The translations under genes and the position numbers were made by a program. 64,000 nucleotides of DNA from Crossiella sp. SN42 (GTDB lineage Bacteria; Actinomycetota; Actinomycetes; Mycobacteriales; Pseudonocardiaceae): assembly GCF_023897065.1 (NCBI RefSeq), contig NZ_JAMHIV010000022.1, positions 62,001 through 126,000 on the forward strand, written 5' to 3'. Numbering within the stretch: position 1 is the first letter of the stretch; the number at the start of each line of letters is the position of its first letter. A model generated the notes under the pieces. That model saw only the letters and a list, made by a program, of their open reading frames with translations, was not told where the DNA came from and ran no database searches. Positions 33,821 through 42,663 of the stretch are shown here, piece after piece.

Positions 33821-36734
33821 GACGGTCGATCCGCTCGACGTCGCCCCGCTCAGCTGGCGGCAGCGGCGCGCCGACCGAGGCCCGCAACCCGGTGGCCCGC
33901 GCCAGCGACTCGGCCGCCAGCTGATGGTCCCCGGCCAGCGCGTGCGCGCCCGCGAGTCCTTCCCAGGCCAGCGCGACCGCCCTCGGATCACCGACGGCCT
34001 CCGCGGCCGCGAGCCCTTCCCGGTGCAGGGCAAGACATTCCGCCGCCTGACCGCGCTGCTCGGCCAGGAAACCCAGCTCGGCCAGGATCAGCGCGACCCC
34101 GGCCGCGCCGTCGTAGCGGCGGCACCAGTCCAGCCAGCTGCGCAGCCACCGCTCGGCTGCCGCGAACTCGCCCTGGCGGCGGGCGATGAGGCCCAGGCCG
34201 ACCTCGGCGAACTGCCTGCCGCGCTGGTGGGACTGCTCGGTGGCCAGCCGCGCGGCCACGGTGTGCAGCTCTTTCGCGCGCGCCAGCTCGCCGGTGAGCA
34301 GGGCCAGCCTGCCGAGACCGGCGTACTCGTAGGCGGCCTCGGTCCACAGCCCGAGCGACTCGGCCAGCCGCAGCGCCCGCTCGTGACCGCGCGCTGCGGC
34401 CGGGTAGTCGCCGCCGATCTGGGCGAGCAGGGTGTCGATCTGCCCGGCCTTGAGCTGTCCCCAGCGGTCGCCGAGGTCGAGGAACCGGGCGGCGCACTCG
34501 GCGGCCAGCGTCCGGGCGGCTGCCAGCTCGCCCGCGGCCAGGGCCAGGGCGGCGCGGGTGTGCAGGGTGGCGGCCGCGCCCCAGCGCTCGCCGGCGGCGG
34601 TGAACGCGGCGTGCGCCCGCTCAGCCCAGGCGGCGGTGGCCGCAGGCGGCCCGAAGTCGCTGCGCGCCAAGCCGAGGAACCATTCCAAGTGGGTCCGCCT
34701 GCTCTCCTCGGTGATGGGGGAGAGGTCGGGTTCGGCGGGTTCGGGCAGCTCGGGGTCCCGGATGAGCAGGGCGAAGGCGGCCACCCACGCCGATGCCTCG
34801 GCCCGCACGGCCTCCGCGCCGAGGCCGGGCGTGGCGAGCAGCGCGGTGAGGGTGCGGTGCGCCTCGCCGAAGCGGCCGCGCAGGTACCAGTACCAGCCCA
34901 GCGCGTTGGCCACCCGCAGCGCGTCCGGGACGGGACCGGTGAGCGCGCGGCGCAGGTTGGCCGACTCGGTGTCCAAGCGCCGCAACCAGATCCGCTGCTC
35001 CGGGCCGCGCAGATGCCGGTCAGCTTCCTCGGCCAGGGCCAGGTAGTGCGCCTGGTGCCGCTGCCGGAGCCGCTGCTGTTCGGCCGGGCCGAGGTGTTCG
35101 GCGGCGAAGGCCGCCACGGACTCCAGCAGCCGGTAGCGCGGGCCGTCCGCGGTCTCGGTCATCACCACCAGCGAGCGATCCACCAGACCTGCCACCAGGT
35201 TCAGCGTGCCGGGCAGCTCGCAGACCGCCTCGGCCGCGGCCAGGTCGCCGCCATCGGCGAGCACGGACAGGCGGCGCAGCACGGCCCGTTCCGGCTCCGC
35301 CAGGGGCTGCCAGCTCCAGTCGATCACCGCGCGCAGTGTGCGCTGCCGGGCGGGCGCGGTCCGGTTTCCGTTGTCCAGCAAGGAGAACCGGTCGTCCAGG
35401 CGGTCGGCCAGCGCCCGCACGCCGAGCGCGGGCACCCGGGTGGCGGCCAGTTCCAGGGCCAGCGGCAGGCCGTCCAGGCGACGGCAGATGACCGCCACCG
35501 CCGCCGGGTCCAGCCGGGCGCCCGGCGCGGCCGCGGTGGCTCGCGCGGTGAACAGCGCGGCCGCCTCGGCCGCGGGCAGTGGCGGCACCGGGAAGCGGTG
35601 TTCCCCAGGCACGGCAAGGGGTTCCCGGCTGGTGGCCAGCACCCGCACCCCCGGCGCGACGGCCAGCAGCCGGGTGAGCAGCCCGGCCACCGGATCCAGC
35701 AGGTGCTCGCAGTTGTCCAGCAGCAGCACCAGGTTCCGCTCCCGCAACGCGTCCAGGTCACGCACCCCGAGCACCGCGGTGACCACGTCCAGGACCTCCC
35801 CGGCGGCGGCCAGCTCGGCCAGCCACACCCCATCGGGCGGGTCCAGCCGCCGGGCCGCCTCGACGGCCAGCCGGGTCTTGCCGACCCCGCCCGGCCCGGT
35901 CAGGGTCACCAGCCGCGCCCGCGTCAGCAGCGCGCCCACCGCGGTCACCGCCGCCTCCCGGCCGATCAGGTCACCCGAGGGGGCCGGCAGGTTGGTGCGC
36001 GGCCGGACGGCCAGTTCCGGTGACCGCGTCAGGATCGCCTGGTGCAGCGCGAGCAGCTCCGGACCGGGATCCACGCCGAGCTCCTCGGCCAGCCGCCGCC
36101 GCAACCCGGCATAGGCCGCCAGCGCCTCGCCTTGGCGCCCGGCCCGGTAGAGCGCGCGCAGCCGGATCCCGTGCAGCCGTTCCCGCAGCGGGTGCCGCGC
36201 CACCAGCTCACCGAGCTCGGCGGTCAGGTCCGCGCCCAGCGCGAGCCGCGCCTCGGCGTGCTCCTCCACGGCGGTCAGGCGCAGCTCTTCCAGGCGCCCC
36301 ACGGTGATCCGGGTGAACTCGGCGTCGGCGAACTCGGCGAAGGCCGGTCCCCGCCACAGCGCCAGCGCGTCAGTCAGCAGCTCCGCCCGCACCGCGGGGT
36401 CGGCACTGGCCCCGGCCTGCTCGAGGAGTGCCTGGAACCGCCAGAGGTCCACCGAGCCGGGCTGGGCGCGCAGCAGGTAACCGGATTCCGTCGAGACGAC
36501 CAGGTCCCGGCCGATGGCCTTGCGCAGCTGCCAGATCCGGGTCTGCACGGCCTGCGCCGGGTCCGCGGGCGCGCGCTCGCCCCACAGGTCCTCGACCAGC
36601 CGGTCCACGCTGACCGGGCGGCCCAGGTGCTGCAGCAGGTCGGCCAGCAGCGCGCGGACCTTGACCTCGCGGATCCGCACCGGGCCGCCGTCCTCCGCCC
36701 GCACCTCCAGCGGCCCCAGCACCCCGAACCACAC
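33774..36734 (-). CDS. AfsR/SARP family transcriptional regulator (SARP-NB-ARC-TPR)
   Basis: 986 residues, intact. The N-terminal OmpR-like wHTH ([14 protein letters not shown]) and BTAD ([17 protein letters not shown]) are followed by an NB-ARC-like ATPase with Walker [10 protein letters not shown] and VLLLDNCEH, then a helical TPR-rich C-terminus. Such proteins activate secondary-metabolite or developmental genes. The GTG start at 36734 lies 6 nt after a -10-like TAGGGT, so the mRNA is probably leaderless. Three 11-bp-period repeats upstream suggest autoregulation and control of the divergent SDR. The 3' end overlaps the broken SARP remnant. Confidence 0.9.
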   Translation of the reverse strand: MWFGVLGPLEVRAEDGGPVRIREVKVRALLADLLQHLGRPVSVDRLVEDLWGERAPADPAQAVQTRIWQLRKAIGRDLVVSTESGYLLRAQPGSVDLWRFQALLEQAGASADPAVRAELLTDALALWRGPAFAEFADAEFTRITVGRLEELRLTAVEEHAEARLALGADLTAELGELVARHPLRERLHGIRLRALYRAGRQGEALAAYAGLRRRLAEELGVDPGPELLALHQAILTRSPELAVRPRTNLPAPSGDLIGREAAVTAVGALLTRARLVTLTGPGGVGKTRLAVEAARRLDPPDGVWLAELAAAGEVLDVVTAVLGVRDLDALRERNLVLLLDNCEHLLDPVAGLLTRLLAVAPGVRVLATSREPLAVPGEHRFPVPPLPAAEAAALFTARATAAAPGARLDPAAVAVICRRLDGLPLALELAATRVPALGVRALADRLDDRFSLLDNGNRTAPARQRTLRAVIDWSWQPLAEPERAVLRRLSVLADGGDLAAAEAVCELPGTLNLVAGLVDRSLVVMTETADGPRYRLLESVAAFAAEHLGPAEQQRLRQRHQAHYLALAEEADRHLRGPEQRIWLRRLDTESANLRRALTGPVPDALRVANALGWYWYLRGRFGEAHRTLTALLATPGLGAEAVRAEASAWVAAFALLIRDPELPEPAEPDLSPITEESRRTHLEWFLGLARSDFGPPAATAAWAERAHAAFTAAGERWGAAATLHTRAALALAAGELAAARTLAAECAARFLDLGDRWGQLKAGQIDTLLAQIGGDYPAAARGHERALRLAESLGLWTEAAYEYAGLGRLALLTGELARAKELHTVAARLATEQSHQRGRQFAEVGLGLIARRQGEFAAAERWLRSWLDWCRRYDGAAGVALILAELGFLAEQRGQAAECLALHREGLAAAEAVGDPRAVALAWEGLAGAHALAGDHQLAAESLARATGLRASVGAPLPPAERGDVERIDRLIRTGTRPDPVPPRC

Positions 36735-36749
36735 CGGCTCACCCTATCC

Positions 36750-36778
36750 GGAGCGGACCTGGAGCGGATCAAGAGCGG
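36750..36778. promoter_or_regulatory. SARP-type triple repeat between SARP and SDR genes
   Basis: GGAGCGG, GGAGCGG and AGAGCGG begin at 36750, 36761 and 36772 (minus-strand view: CCGCTC three times, 11-bp period). The nearest repeat is 3 bp from the -10-like TAGGGT of the SARP gene. By period and position it is the probable binding site of the adjacent SARP. Confidence 0.65.
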
Positions 36779-36798
36779 GCCCGGCCATGGTTGCCGCC

Positions 36799-37563
36799 AT
36801 GAACACCTACGCAGACAAGAAAGCCGTGGTCACCGGCGGCACCCACGGCATGGGCCGGGCCGTCGTGCACGCCCTGCTCGACCGCGGCGCCGAGGTCCTG
36901 CTCACCGGCCGCAACCCCGCCAACCTGGCCGCCGCCCGCACCGAGCTGGCCGGCCGCCGCGCGCACGTCCTGTCCTCCGACGCCACCGACCTCGCCGACA
37001 TCGCCGAGCTGGCCGGCCACGCCGCCGACACCCTGGGCCGGATCGACCTGCTGTTCGTCAATGTCGGCCTGGCCCGCCTGGAACCCTTCGCCGAGGTCAC
37101 CGAGGCCAGCTACGACGAGACCTTCGCGGTCAACACCAAGGGCGCGTTCTTCACCGTCCAGCGCCTGGCCCCGCTGCTGGCCGACGGCGGCGCGGTGGTG
37201 CTGACCACCTCGATCGCCGACGAGGGCGGCACCGACATCCTGACCGCCTACTCCGGCGCGAAGGCCGCGGTCCGCGCCTTCGCCAAAGGCATGGCCAGCG
37301 CGCTGCTGCCGAGGAACATCCGGGTCAACGTGGTCGCCCCCGGCTTCGTGGACACCCCGACCATGGGCATCGCCGGCCTGTCCCCAGCGGAGCGGGCCGC
37401 CTTCACCGCCGAGGGTGACGCGGTGACCCCGATGGGCCGCCACGGCACTCCGGCCGAGGTCGCCGCCGCCGTGCTGTTCCTGGCCTTCGAGGCCACCTTC
37501 ACCACCGGCGCCCGCCTCACCGTGGACGGCGGCATCGGCCAGGCCATCAGCCGGCCCCGGTAG
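36799..37563 (+). CDS. Short-chain dehydrogenase/reductase (SDR)
   Basis: 254 residues, classical [11 protein letters not shown] is the cofactor turn, NVG replaces the usual NAG, and the catalytic Ser (TTSIA) and YSGAK follow. The C-terminal VDGGIGQ is typical. NADP preference is suggested by the GRNP after the second strand. The substrate is unknown. It is divergent from the SARP gene and shares the triple-repeat region, so it is a probable SARP target. ATG 36787 is an in-frame alternative start. Confidence 0.9.
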   Translation: MNTYADKKAVVTGGTHGMGRAVVHALLDRGAEVLLTGRNPANLAAARTELAGRRAHVLSSDATDLADIAELAGHAADTLGRIDLLFVNVGLARLEPFAEVTEASYDETFAVNTKGAFFTVQRLAPLLADGGAVVLTTSIADEGGTDILTAYSGAKAAVRAFAKGMASALLPRNIRVNVVAPGFVDTPTMGIAGLSPAERAAFTAEGDAVTPMGRHGTPAEVAAAVLFLAFEATFTTGARLTVDGGIGQAISRPR

Positions 37564-37578
37564 CCCGGGCGCGGTCCG

Positions 37579-38559
37579 TCAGTCGGCTGCCGGCGACCAC
37601 TCCTCGCCCCAGCCGACCTCCCGGGCCGCCCGGTAGTCCGCGCCGTGCCGCTTGGACACCGTCACCTCGGCCAGCCCGTCCGCGCCCGTGCACAGCCGCA
37701 GCGCCACCAAACCCTTGCGCTTCACCGGATGCCGCAGCACCCGGTTCGCCGCCCGGCCGGCCGGTTCGTTCGCCACCGCGACGTAGGAGAACTTCTCGTC
37801 CTCGAAGTTGAGCGTGCCCTCCTTGATCACCCGGTGCGCGCCGAGCCTGGGCAGCCGCGCGGAGAAGTGGCACCAGTCCCGCCCCGGCGTGATCGGGCAG
37901 TCCCGCTGGTGCGGGCACGGCGCGACCACCGAGCGGCCCAGCCCGATCAGCTCGTCCCTGGCCCGCAGCACCCGCTCGTACCCGGCCGGGGTGCCCGGTT
38001 CGATCAGCACCAGCAGCCGCGCCGAGGCGGCCAGCCAGCGCACCGTGGCCGCCCGCACCGGCTCCGGCAGCTCACCGAGCACATAGGACAGTGTCACCAC
38101 GTCCGCGGCCGGGGCCTCGGCGGCCGGGTCGATCCGCCCGCGCCGCCAGCTGGTGCCGCGCAGCCGCGCCGAGGCGGCCATCAGCTTCCGCCCGAGCGCC
38201 ACCACTTCTGGCGCCTGTTCCAGCACGCTCAGCTCGGTCAGCGACGGCCAGGTCTCCGCCGCCGCCCACGCCGCCGTGCCGGTGCCGCCGCCGACGTCGA
38301 CCAGGCTGCGCGGCGCGAACTCCGGCAGCTGCCGCGCCACCTCGGCCAGCGCGGCGCGCACCGCGGCGTAGGTGCCGGGCATGCGGTATCCGGCGTAGGC
38401 GGCCGCGTCCACCGGGCTGACCAGGATCGGCTCGGTCGCGGCCACACCCTGCCGGTAGCGGGTGATCAGCCGGGTGACCGCGCGCGCCAGCTCCGGCTGC
38501 GGGAAACCGCGCAGCGCGGTGTCCAATGCGGACTGGAGCTCCTCGGGCAGGGCGGTCAT
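37579..38559 (-). CDS. Rsm22-like small ribosomal subunit methyltransferase family protein
   Basis: 326 residues. An N-terminal helical region, an SAM-binding turn VDVGGGTGTAAW, and a late Cys-containing segment PCPHQRDCP followed by DWCHFS are diagnostic of the Rsm22 family, linked to ribosomal small-subunit assembly and possibly carrying an iron-sulfur site. ATG 38559 fits the family start; an upstream start is open but lacks a ribosome site. It is convergent with the SDR gene (16 bp apart). Confidence 0.85.
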   Translation of the reverse strand: MTALPEELQSALDTALRGFPQPELARAVTRLITRYRQGVAATEPILVSPVDAAAYAGYRMPGTYAAVRAALAEVARQLPEFAPRSLVDVGGGTGTAAWAAAETWPSLTELSVLEQAPEVVALGRKLMAASARLRGTSWRRGRIDPAAEAPAADVVTLSYVLGELPEPVRAATVRWLAASARLLVLIEPGTPAGYERVLRARDELIGLGRSVVAPCPHQRDCPITPGRDWCHFSARLPRLGAHRVIKEGTLNFEDEKFSYVAVANEPAGRAANRVLRHPVKRKGLVALRLCTGADGLAEVTVSKRHGADYRAAREVGWGEEWSPAAD

Positions 38560-38631
38560 GGCAGGGATTCTGCCTTCTCGCCGGCAAGCCCCGGCGTGCT
38601 GCCCGTCCACCCGCCCCGGCCAACCGGTCGG

Positions 38632-39285
38632 TCAGGCGACCGCGAGCCCCGCCAGCTCCGGCGCGACCTTCTCCGCCAGCGAGTGCGCCTGCTCCCGCGA
38701 CTGGCCGGCCAGCTCCCGCAGCTCGGCCATGGCCGGGTTGACATCGGCCAGGGTCAGCTCGGCGTCGACCACCCGGAGGTCCATCGCGAACACATCGGCC
38801 AGGATGCGGTGCAGCCACGGCGTCCCGTGGTCCCAGCCCTCCCGGGGCGTGCCGGGCCCGTAGCCGCCGCCACGCGCCACGATCAACGCCGCGGGCCTGC
38901 CCTTGAGCGGCTGCTGTCCCGAGGCCGGGGCCAGCCGCGGTTCGGTGAGCAGCAGGTCGATCCAGATCTTGGCCTGCTGCGGCACCCCGAAGTTGTACAG
39001 CGGCGCGGTCAGCAGCAACCCGTCCGCGCCCAGCAGCTCATCGGCCAGCTCGGTGGCCAGCCCAGCCGCCGCCCGGTGCCCGTCGGTCCACTCCTGCGCC
39101 GGGGTCCACCCGGTGGCCACGGAGTTCGCCCAGGCGTCGGCGGGCAGCGGATGCCGCCCCAGGTCACGGCGCGTCACCGGGGTGCCGGGCCGCGCGGCGA
39201 GCCAGTTCCGCTCGAAGGTGTCACCCAGCGCCCGGCTGACCGAGCCCTCGGTCCGAATGCTCGAGTCCACACGCAGCAGAGTCAT
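38632..39285 (-). CDS. FMN-dependent NADH-azoreductase (AzoR-like)
   Basis: 217 residues, flavodoxin-like. The N-terminus LRVDSSIR and the PLYNFGVPQQAKIWID segment match the AzoR/NQO family, which reduces quinones and azo compounds with NADH and FMN. The ATG at 39285 has GGAGGGAAGACG directly upstream. It is divergent from a MarR gene with a shared inverted repeat, so induction by quinone or electrophile stress through that regulator is likely. Confidence 0.9.
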   Translation of the reverse strand: MTLLRVDSSIRTEGSVSRALGDTFERNWLAARPGTPVTRRDLGRHPLPADAWANSVATGWTPAQEWTDGHRAAAGLATELADELLGADGLLLTAPLYNFGVPQQAKIWIDLLLTEPRLAPASGQQPLKGRPAALIVARGGGYGPGTPREGWDHGTPWLHRILADVFAMDLRVVDAELTLADVNPAMAELRELAGQSREQAHSLAEKVAPELAGLAVA

Positions 39286-39321
39286 CGTCTTCCCTCCAGA
39301 AGCGCTGCTCTCCAGAACAGC

Positions 39322-39362
39322 TGTCGACAAGATGTTCTGCTAAACAGACTATCTTGTCAACA
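39322..39362. promoter_or_regulatory. Inverted repeat, probable MarR operator
   Basis: TGTCGACAAGAT (39322-39333) and ATCTTGTCAACA (39351-39362) are inverted with one mismatch and separated by 17 bp. The right arm includes a TTGACA on the minus strand, a possible -35 for the azoreductase gene. Position between divergent regulator and target supports operator function. Confidence 0.6.
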
Positions 39363-39400
39363 GAACGTATCCCGCCCCACGAACGGCATAGGATGGGTAG

Positions 39401-39910
39401 GTGACCCAAAACCACCACCGACCAGCGCGGTTCGACTTCGGCCTGGCGCTGAGCGCGGTCGTGCGGGGTTACTTCAAAGCCGCCGACCGCGCGGTCGACG
39501 ACCTGCCCGGCGGCCCCCGCGGCTACCAGGTGCTCAGCGCCGCCGCCCGCGGCGAGGCCCCCAGCCAGATCGCCCTGGCCCAGCAACTCGGCGTCGACCG
39601 CACCGTCATGACCTACCTGCTGGACGACCTGGAACGTGCCGGCTTCGTCGAACGCCGCCCCGACCCCGCCGACCGCCGCTCCCGCCAGATCGTCATCACC
39701 GCCCCAGGCCAACAAGAACTCTGCCGCCTGGAACGCAAACTCCACACGGTCGAAGACACCGTCCTCACCCCCCTCACCCCAGCCGAACGCGAAACCCTCC
39801 GCGACATGCTGTCCCGCCTGGCCGCCTACGCCGGCGACGTTCCCCACGCCTGCCAACTCGCCGAACACACCCGCACCACCGAGCCCCCCGGCCCCACCAG
39901 CTCCTGCTGA
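39401..39910 (+). CDS. MarR-family transcriptional regulator
   Basis: 169 residues with the winged helix (SQIALAQQLGVDRTVMTYLL, then the DDLERAGFVERRPDPADRRS wing) typical of MarR. The GTG start is 6 nt after a -10-like TAGGAT, suggesting a leaderless mRNA. Divergent from AzoR; most likely represses it and itself until a ligand binds. A conserved 80-bp repeat lies 100 bp downstream on the same strand. Confidence 0.88.
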   Translation: MTQNHHRPARFDFGLALSAVVRGYFKAADRAVDDLPGGPRGYQVLSAAARGEAPSQIALAQQLGVDRTVMTYLLDDLERAGFVERRPDPADRRSRQIVITAPGQQELCRLERKLHTVEDTVLTPLTPAERETLRDMLSRLAAYAGDVPHACQLAEHTRTTEPPGPTSSC

Positions 39911-40011
39911 CCTGCCCCGCTGCGCTGGCTTTGGCCTCCGGAAGCCACCCAGCTATGCTCGGTCAGTCGCTTGACCAGCACGTTCACCGCAGCGGCGGCT
40001 CCAGTCGAGCC

Positions 40012-40093
40012 GAAGATCAGGACGAGAAGCAACCTTTTCGGCCGGAAAAGCGTTCCGCAGAGGAAGCGGAGGCGCGGGCGGGGAACAGGCGGG
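40012..40093 (+). repeat. Conserved ~80-bp intergenic element, copy A
   Basis: First of three copies (others 45703-45780 and 53885-53961, both minus). All share GCGTTCCGCAGAGGAAGCGG without change and a hairpin CTTTTC-N5-GAAAAG, then a G-rich end (GGCGGGGAA). About 90% identical over ~80 bp by eye. It lies ~100 bp downstream of the MarR stop in the same orientation. It can be read as part of an open frame, but the substitutions do not favour coding. Confidence 0.7.
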
Positions 40094-40426
40094 TCGGGCA
40101 CCGGTGACACGGGTCCGAAGAAGCGGTGTGGCGGCCCGGTGAGCGAGAGGCGTGGCAGCCTGGCGAGCAAGCGGTGTGGCGGCCGGGGCGAGCAGGCAGC
40201 GCGGCGCGGCCGGGGTGAGCAAGAGGCGCCGCCGGGATGAGCACGAGGTATGGCGCGGCCGGGGGGCGAGGCAAGCCGGTGCCGGCAACTCGGCCCTGGC
40301 AGCTCGGTCCTGGCGGATCGGCATCGGTGAAGCCGACCGGCACCGGGCCGGGCGGGCGTCGGCGATTCGCGGCCCAGCAGTTCGCGTTGCGGCCCAGCGG
40401 TTCGCGTGCGCGCTGGTTCGCCGGGG
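40094..40426. other. GC-rich low-complexity tail after copy A
   Basis: About 330 bp of degenerate short repeats (GTGTGGCGGCC and GAGCAAG words recur). No credible gene. It ends at the stop of the convergent HxlR gene. Confidence 0.5.
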
Positions 40427-40741
40427 TCACAGGTGTTCGCGGCCCCAGGCGCCGAGGGGGCGGAGGGCCTCGTTGAGGGCGATGCCGCGTGGGGTCAGCG
40501 AGTACTCGACGTGCGGCACCGGTCCGGGGCGGGCGTGCCGGTCGATGATCCCGTCGGCGATCAGCTCGCGGAGTTGGTCGGTGAGCACCTTCTCGCTGAC
40601 GCCGGGCACCAGGCGCCGGAGTTCGCCGTAGCGCTGCGGCTGCTGGCCGAGCGCCCACAGGATGAGGACCTTCCACTTGCCGCTGATGACCTCCATCGCG
40701 GCGTCCAGGCCGCAGTGGGTCGGGCGGGTTCGGACGCTCAT
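40427..40741 (-). CDS. HxlR-family transcriptional regulator
   Basis: 104 residues. CGLDAAMEVISGKWKVLILW and the winged-helix segment ELRRLVPGVSEKVLTDQLRE are characteristic of HxlR, including the single N-terminal Cys that senses electrophiles in some members. The ATG at 40741 has GGGGGTG upstream. Divergent from the imine reductase gene, which it probably controls. Confidence 0.9.
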   Translation of the reverse strand: MSVRTRPTHCGLDAAMEVISGKWKVLILWALGQQPQRYGELRRLVPGVSEKVLTDQLRELIADGIIDRHARPGPVPHVEYSLTPRGIALNEALRPLGAWGREHL

Positions 40742-40802
40742 GTGGTGCACCCCCAATCGGGGCCAGGATAACGCCGTCGGGCACGCACTTTGATGTGCGT
40801 AC

Positions 40803-40831
40803 TTGAGGTGAATTGCGGGGCGGCCTAGGTT
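40803..40831 (+). promoter_or_regulatory. Promoter of imine reductase gene (leaderless)
   Basis: TTGAGG (40803-40808), 17-bp spacer, TAGGTT (40826-40831), then 6 nt to the GTG at 40838. Transcription would start at or next to the start codon. Confidence 0.65.
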
Positions 40832-40837
40832 GAAAAT

Positions 40838-41731
40838 GTGATTACAGTGCTGGGGCTTGGTCGGATGGGATCGGCGATTGCCGGGGCTTTCGTGAAATCC
40901 GGATACTCGACGACGGTGTGGAATCGGTCTGGCGGCAAAGCTGAGCCGCTGGTCGCGCGGGGTGCGGAACGCGCGGGAAGTGTGGCTGACGCGGTGGCCG
41001 CCGGCGACATTCTGGCGGTGTGCGTCCTGGACTACGCCGCGATGTACGAGGTGCTCGATCCGGTGCGCGGGCAGTTGGCCGGGAAGGTGCTGGTGAACCT
41101 CACCTCCGGTCTGCCGAGCGAGGCGCGGGCCGCCGCGGACTGGGCGCGCGAGTGCGGTCTGCGCTACCTGGACGGCGCGGTGCTGGCCGTGCCGCCGACG
41201 GTTGGGCAGCCGCAGACTCAGTTGTTCTATGCCGGTGACCAGCAGGTTTTTCGCGAGTGTGAGCCGCTGCTCGGGGCGTTGGGCAGCAGCGTGTACTTCG
41301 GCGCGGACCCGGGCACTGCGGCCGACTTCGACCTGGCCCTGCTCGGTATTCTGTGGGCCACCCTGACCAGCGCGCTCCAGGGTTTCGCGCTGGTCGGCTC
41401 GGGGGAGCGGTTGTTGCCGTTCGCGGAGTCGTGGCTGACCAATGTGGTGCTGCCCAGTATTCGAGGTGCGGCGAGACAGGTCGACTCCGGTGAATACGGG
41501 AATGCGGTGTCCACGGTTTCTCTGAATGCGGCCGGGTTGGCGAAAATGGTTCGAGCTGGTCGCGAGCAGCGAATAGCGACCGACCTCATGGTTCCCGTCA
41601 AGGAATTCCTGGACAAACGGGTCGCCCAGGGGTTCGGCCAGGACAGTCTGGCCAGCATGTTCGAGGTCATCAGGAATCCGGGCGCGCCGACCGGTGCACC
41701 GCCTCCAGGCGAGCCAGCTCCTCGTCGGTGA
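40838..41731 (+). CDS. NADPH-dependent imine reductase-like dehydrogenase
   Basis: 297 residues. VLGLGRMGSAIAGAF is the Rossmann turn, WNRSGGKA suggests NADPH preference, and the helical C-terminal dimer domain follows, as in 6-phosphogluconate dehydrogenase-like imine reductases. These reduce cyclic or exocyclic C=N bonds. The natural substrate is unknown. A leaderless promoter precedes the GTG start. The last 62 bp overlap the convergent aldo/keto reductase gene. Confidence 0.87.
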   Translation: MITVLGLGRMGSAIAGAFVKSGYSTTVWNRSGGKAEPLVARGAERAGSVADAVAAGDILAVCVLDYAAMYEVLDPVRGQLAGKVLVNLTSGLPSEARAAADWARECGLRYLDGAVLAVPPTVGQPQTQLFYAGDQQVFRECEPLLGALGSSVYFGADPGTAADFDLALLGILWATLTSALQGFALVGSGERLLPFAESWLTNVVLPSIRGAARQVDSGEYGNAVSTVSLNAAGLAKMVRAGREQRIATDLMVPVKEFLDKRVAQGFGQDSLASMFEVIRNPGAPTGAPPPGEPAPRR

Positions 41732-42572
41732 GTCGCAGCGACCCCGCGGCGATGTTGGCCGCCAGGTGCTCCGGGTTGCCGGTGCCGGGAATGGCCAGCA
41801 CGTGCGGCCCGCGCCCCAGGGTCCAGGCCAGCCGGACCTGTGCGGTGCTCACCCCGTGGGCGGTCGCGATGGTCAGCACCTCGGTGTCCTCCGCCCCGCC
41901 CGCCCCGGACTCCTTGCCCGCCCCGGCGATGGCGAAGAACGGCACGAACGCCACACCCTGCTCGCCGCACAGCCGCAGGAACTCGTCCTGCCTGGCGGGC
42001 GCGCCGATGCCGTACTGGTTCTGCACGCACACCACCGGCGCGATCGCCTGCGCCTCGGCCAGGTGGTGCGCCCGCACGTTCGAGATGCCCAGGTGCCGGA
42101 TCAACCCGGCCGCGCGCAGTTCGGCCAGCGCGCCGAAGTGCTCGGCGATCGACTCCGGTCCGTGCACCCGCAGGTTCACCACATCGAGGTGGTCCCGGCC
42201 CAGCTGCCGCAGGTTCTCCTCGACCTGCCCGCGCAACTGCTCCGGGCGCGCCAACGGCAGCCACTCCCCGGACGGGTCCTTGCCCGGGCCGACCTTGGTG
42301 GTGATCACCAGGTCGTCCGGGTACGGTGCCAGCGCGGTGTTGATCAGCTCGTTGGCCGAGCGCAGCGGCGAGAAGTAGAAGGCGGCGGTGTCGATGTGGT
42401 TGACGCCCAGCTCGAGCGCGCGGCGCAGCACCGAGATCGCGCGGTCCCGGTCGCTGGGGGAGCCGTCGGCCTGGTGGGTCAGGCGCATCGCGCCGAAGCC
42501 GACACGGTGCACGGTCAGGTCGCCGAGGGTCCAGCTGCCCGCGTCGGCCGCGTTGATCGTTTCCCAGGTCAT
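41670..42572 (-). CDS. Aldo/keto reductase
   Basis: 300 residues, TIM-barrel AKR. VGFGAMRLT, HIDTAAFYF (Asp and Tyr of the catalytic tetrad), ITTKVG (Lys) and LRVHGP (His) are in the expected order, with IPGTGNPEHL near the NADP site. The substrate is not identifiable. It overlaps the 3' end of the imine reductase gene on the opposite strand. Confidence 0.9.
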   Translation of the reverse strand: MTWETINAADAGSWTLGDLTVHRVGFGAMRLTHQADGSPSDRDRAISVLRRALELGVNHIDTAAFYFSPLRSANELINTALAPYPDDLVITTKVGPGKDPSGEWLPLARPEQLRGQVEENLRQLGRDHLDVVNLRVHGPESIAEHFGALAELRAAGLIRHLGISNVRAHHLAEAQAIAPVVCVQNQYGIGAPARQDEFLRLCGEQGVAFVPFFAIAGAGKESGAGGAEDTEVLTIATAHGVSTAQVRLAWTLGRGPHVLAIPGTGNPEHLAANIAAGSLRLTDEELARLEAVHRSARPDS

Positions 42573-42663
42573 GCCGGAAGTCTGCCCTGTCACCCAGCCG
42601 GGTGCGCCGCTGCCAAACCGCTGTTCGACCCGACGTGGACGCGTTGCCAGGGCAGGCCACTCG

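Noticed and set aside
33924-36114. Long plus-strand open frames opposite the SARP gene
   Set aside because: They are the antisense of a well-recognised protein and encode Gln/Arg/Pro-rich sequence with no ribosome sites, as expected in GC-rich DNA.
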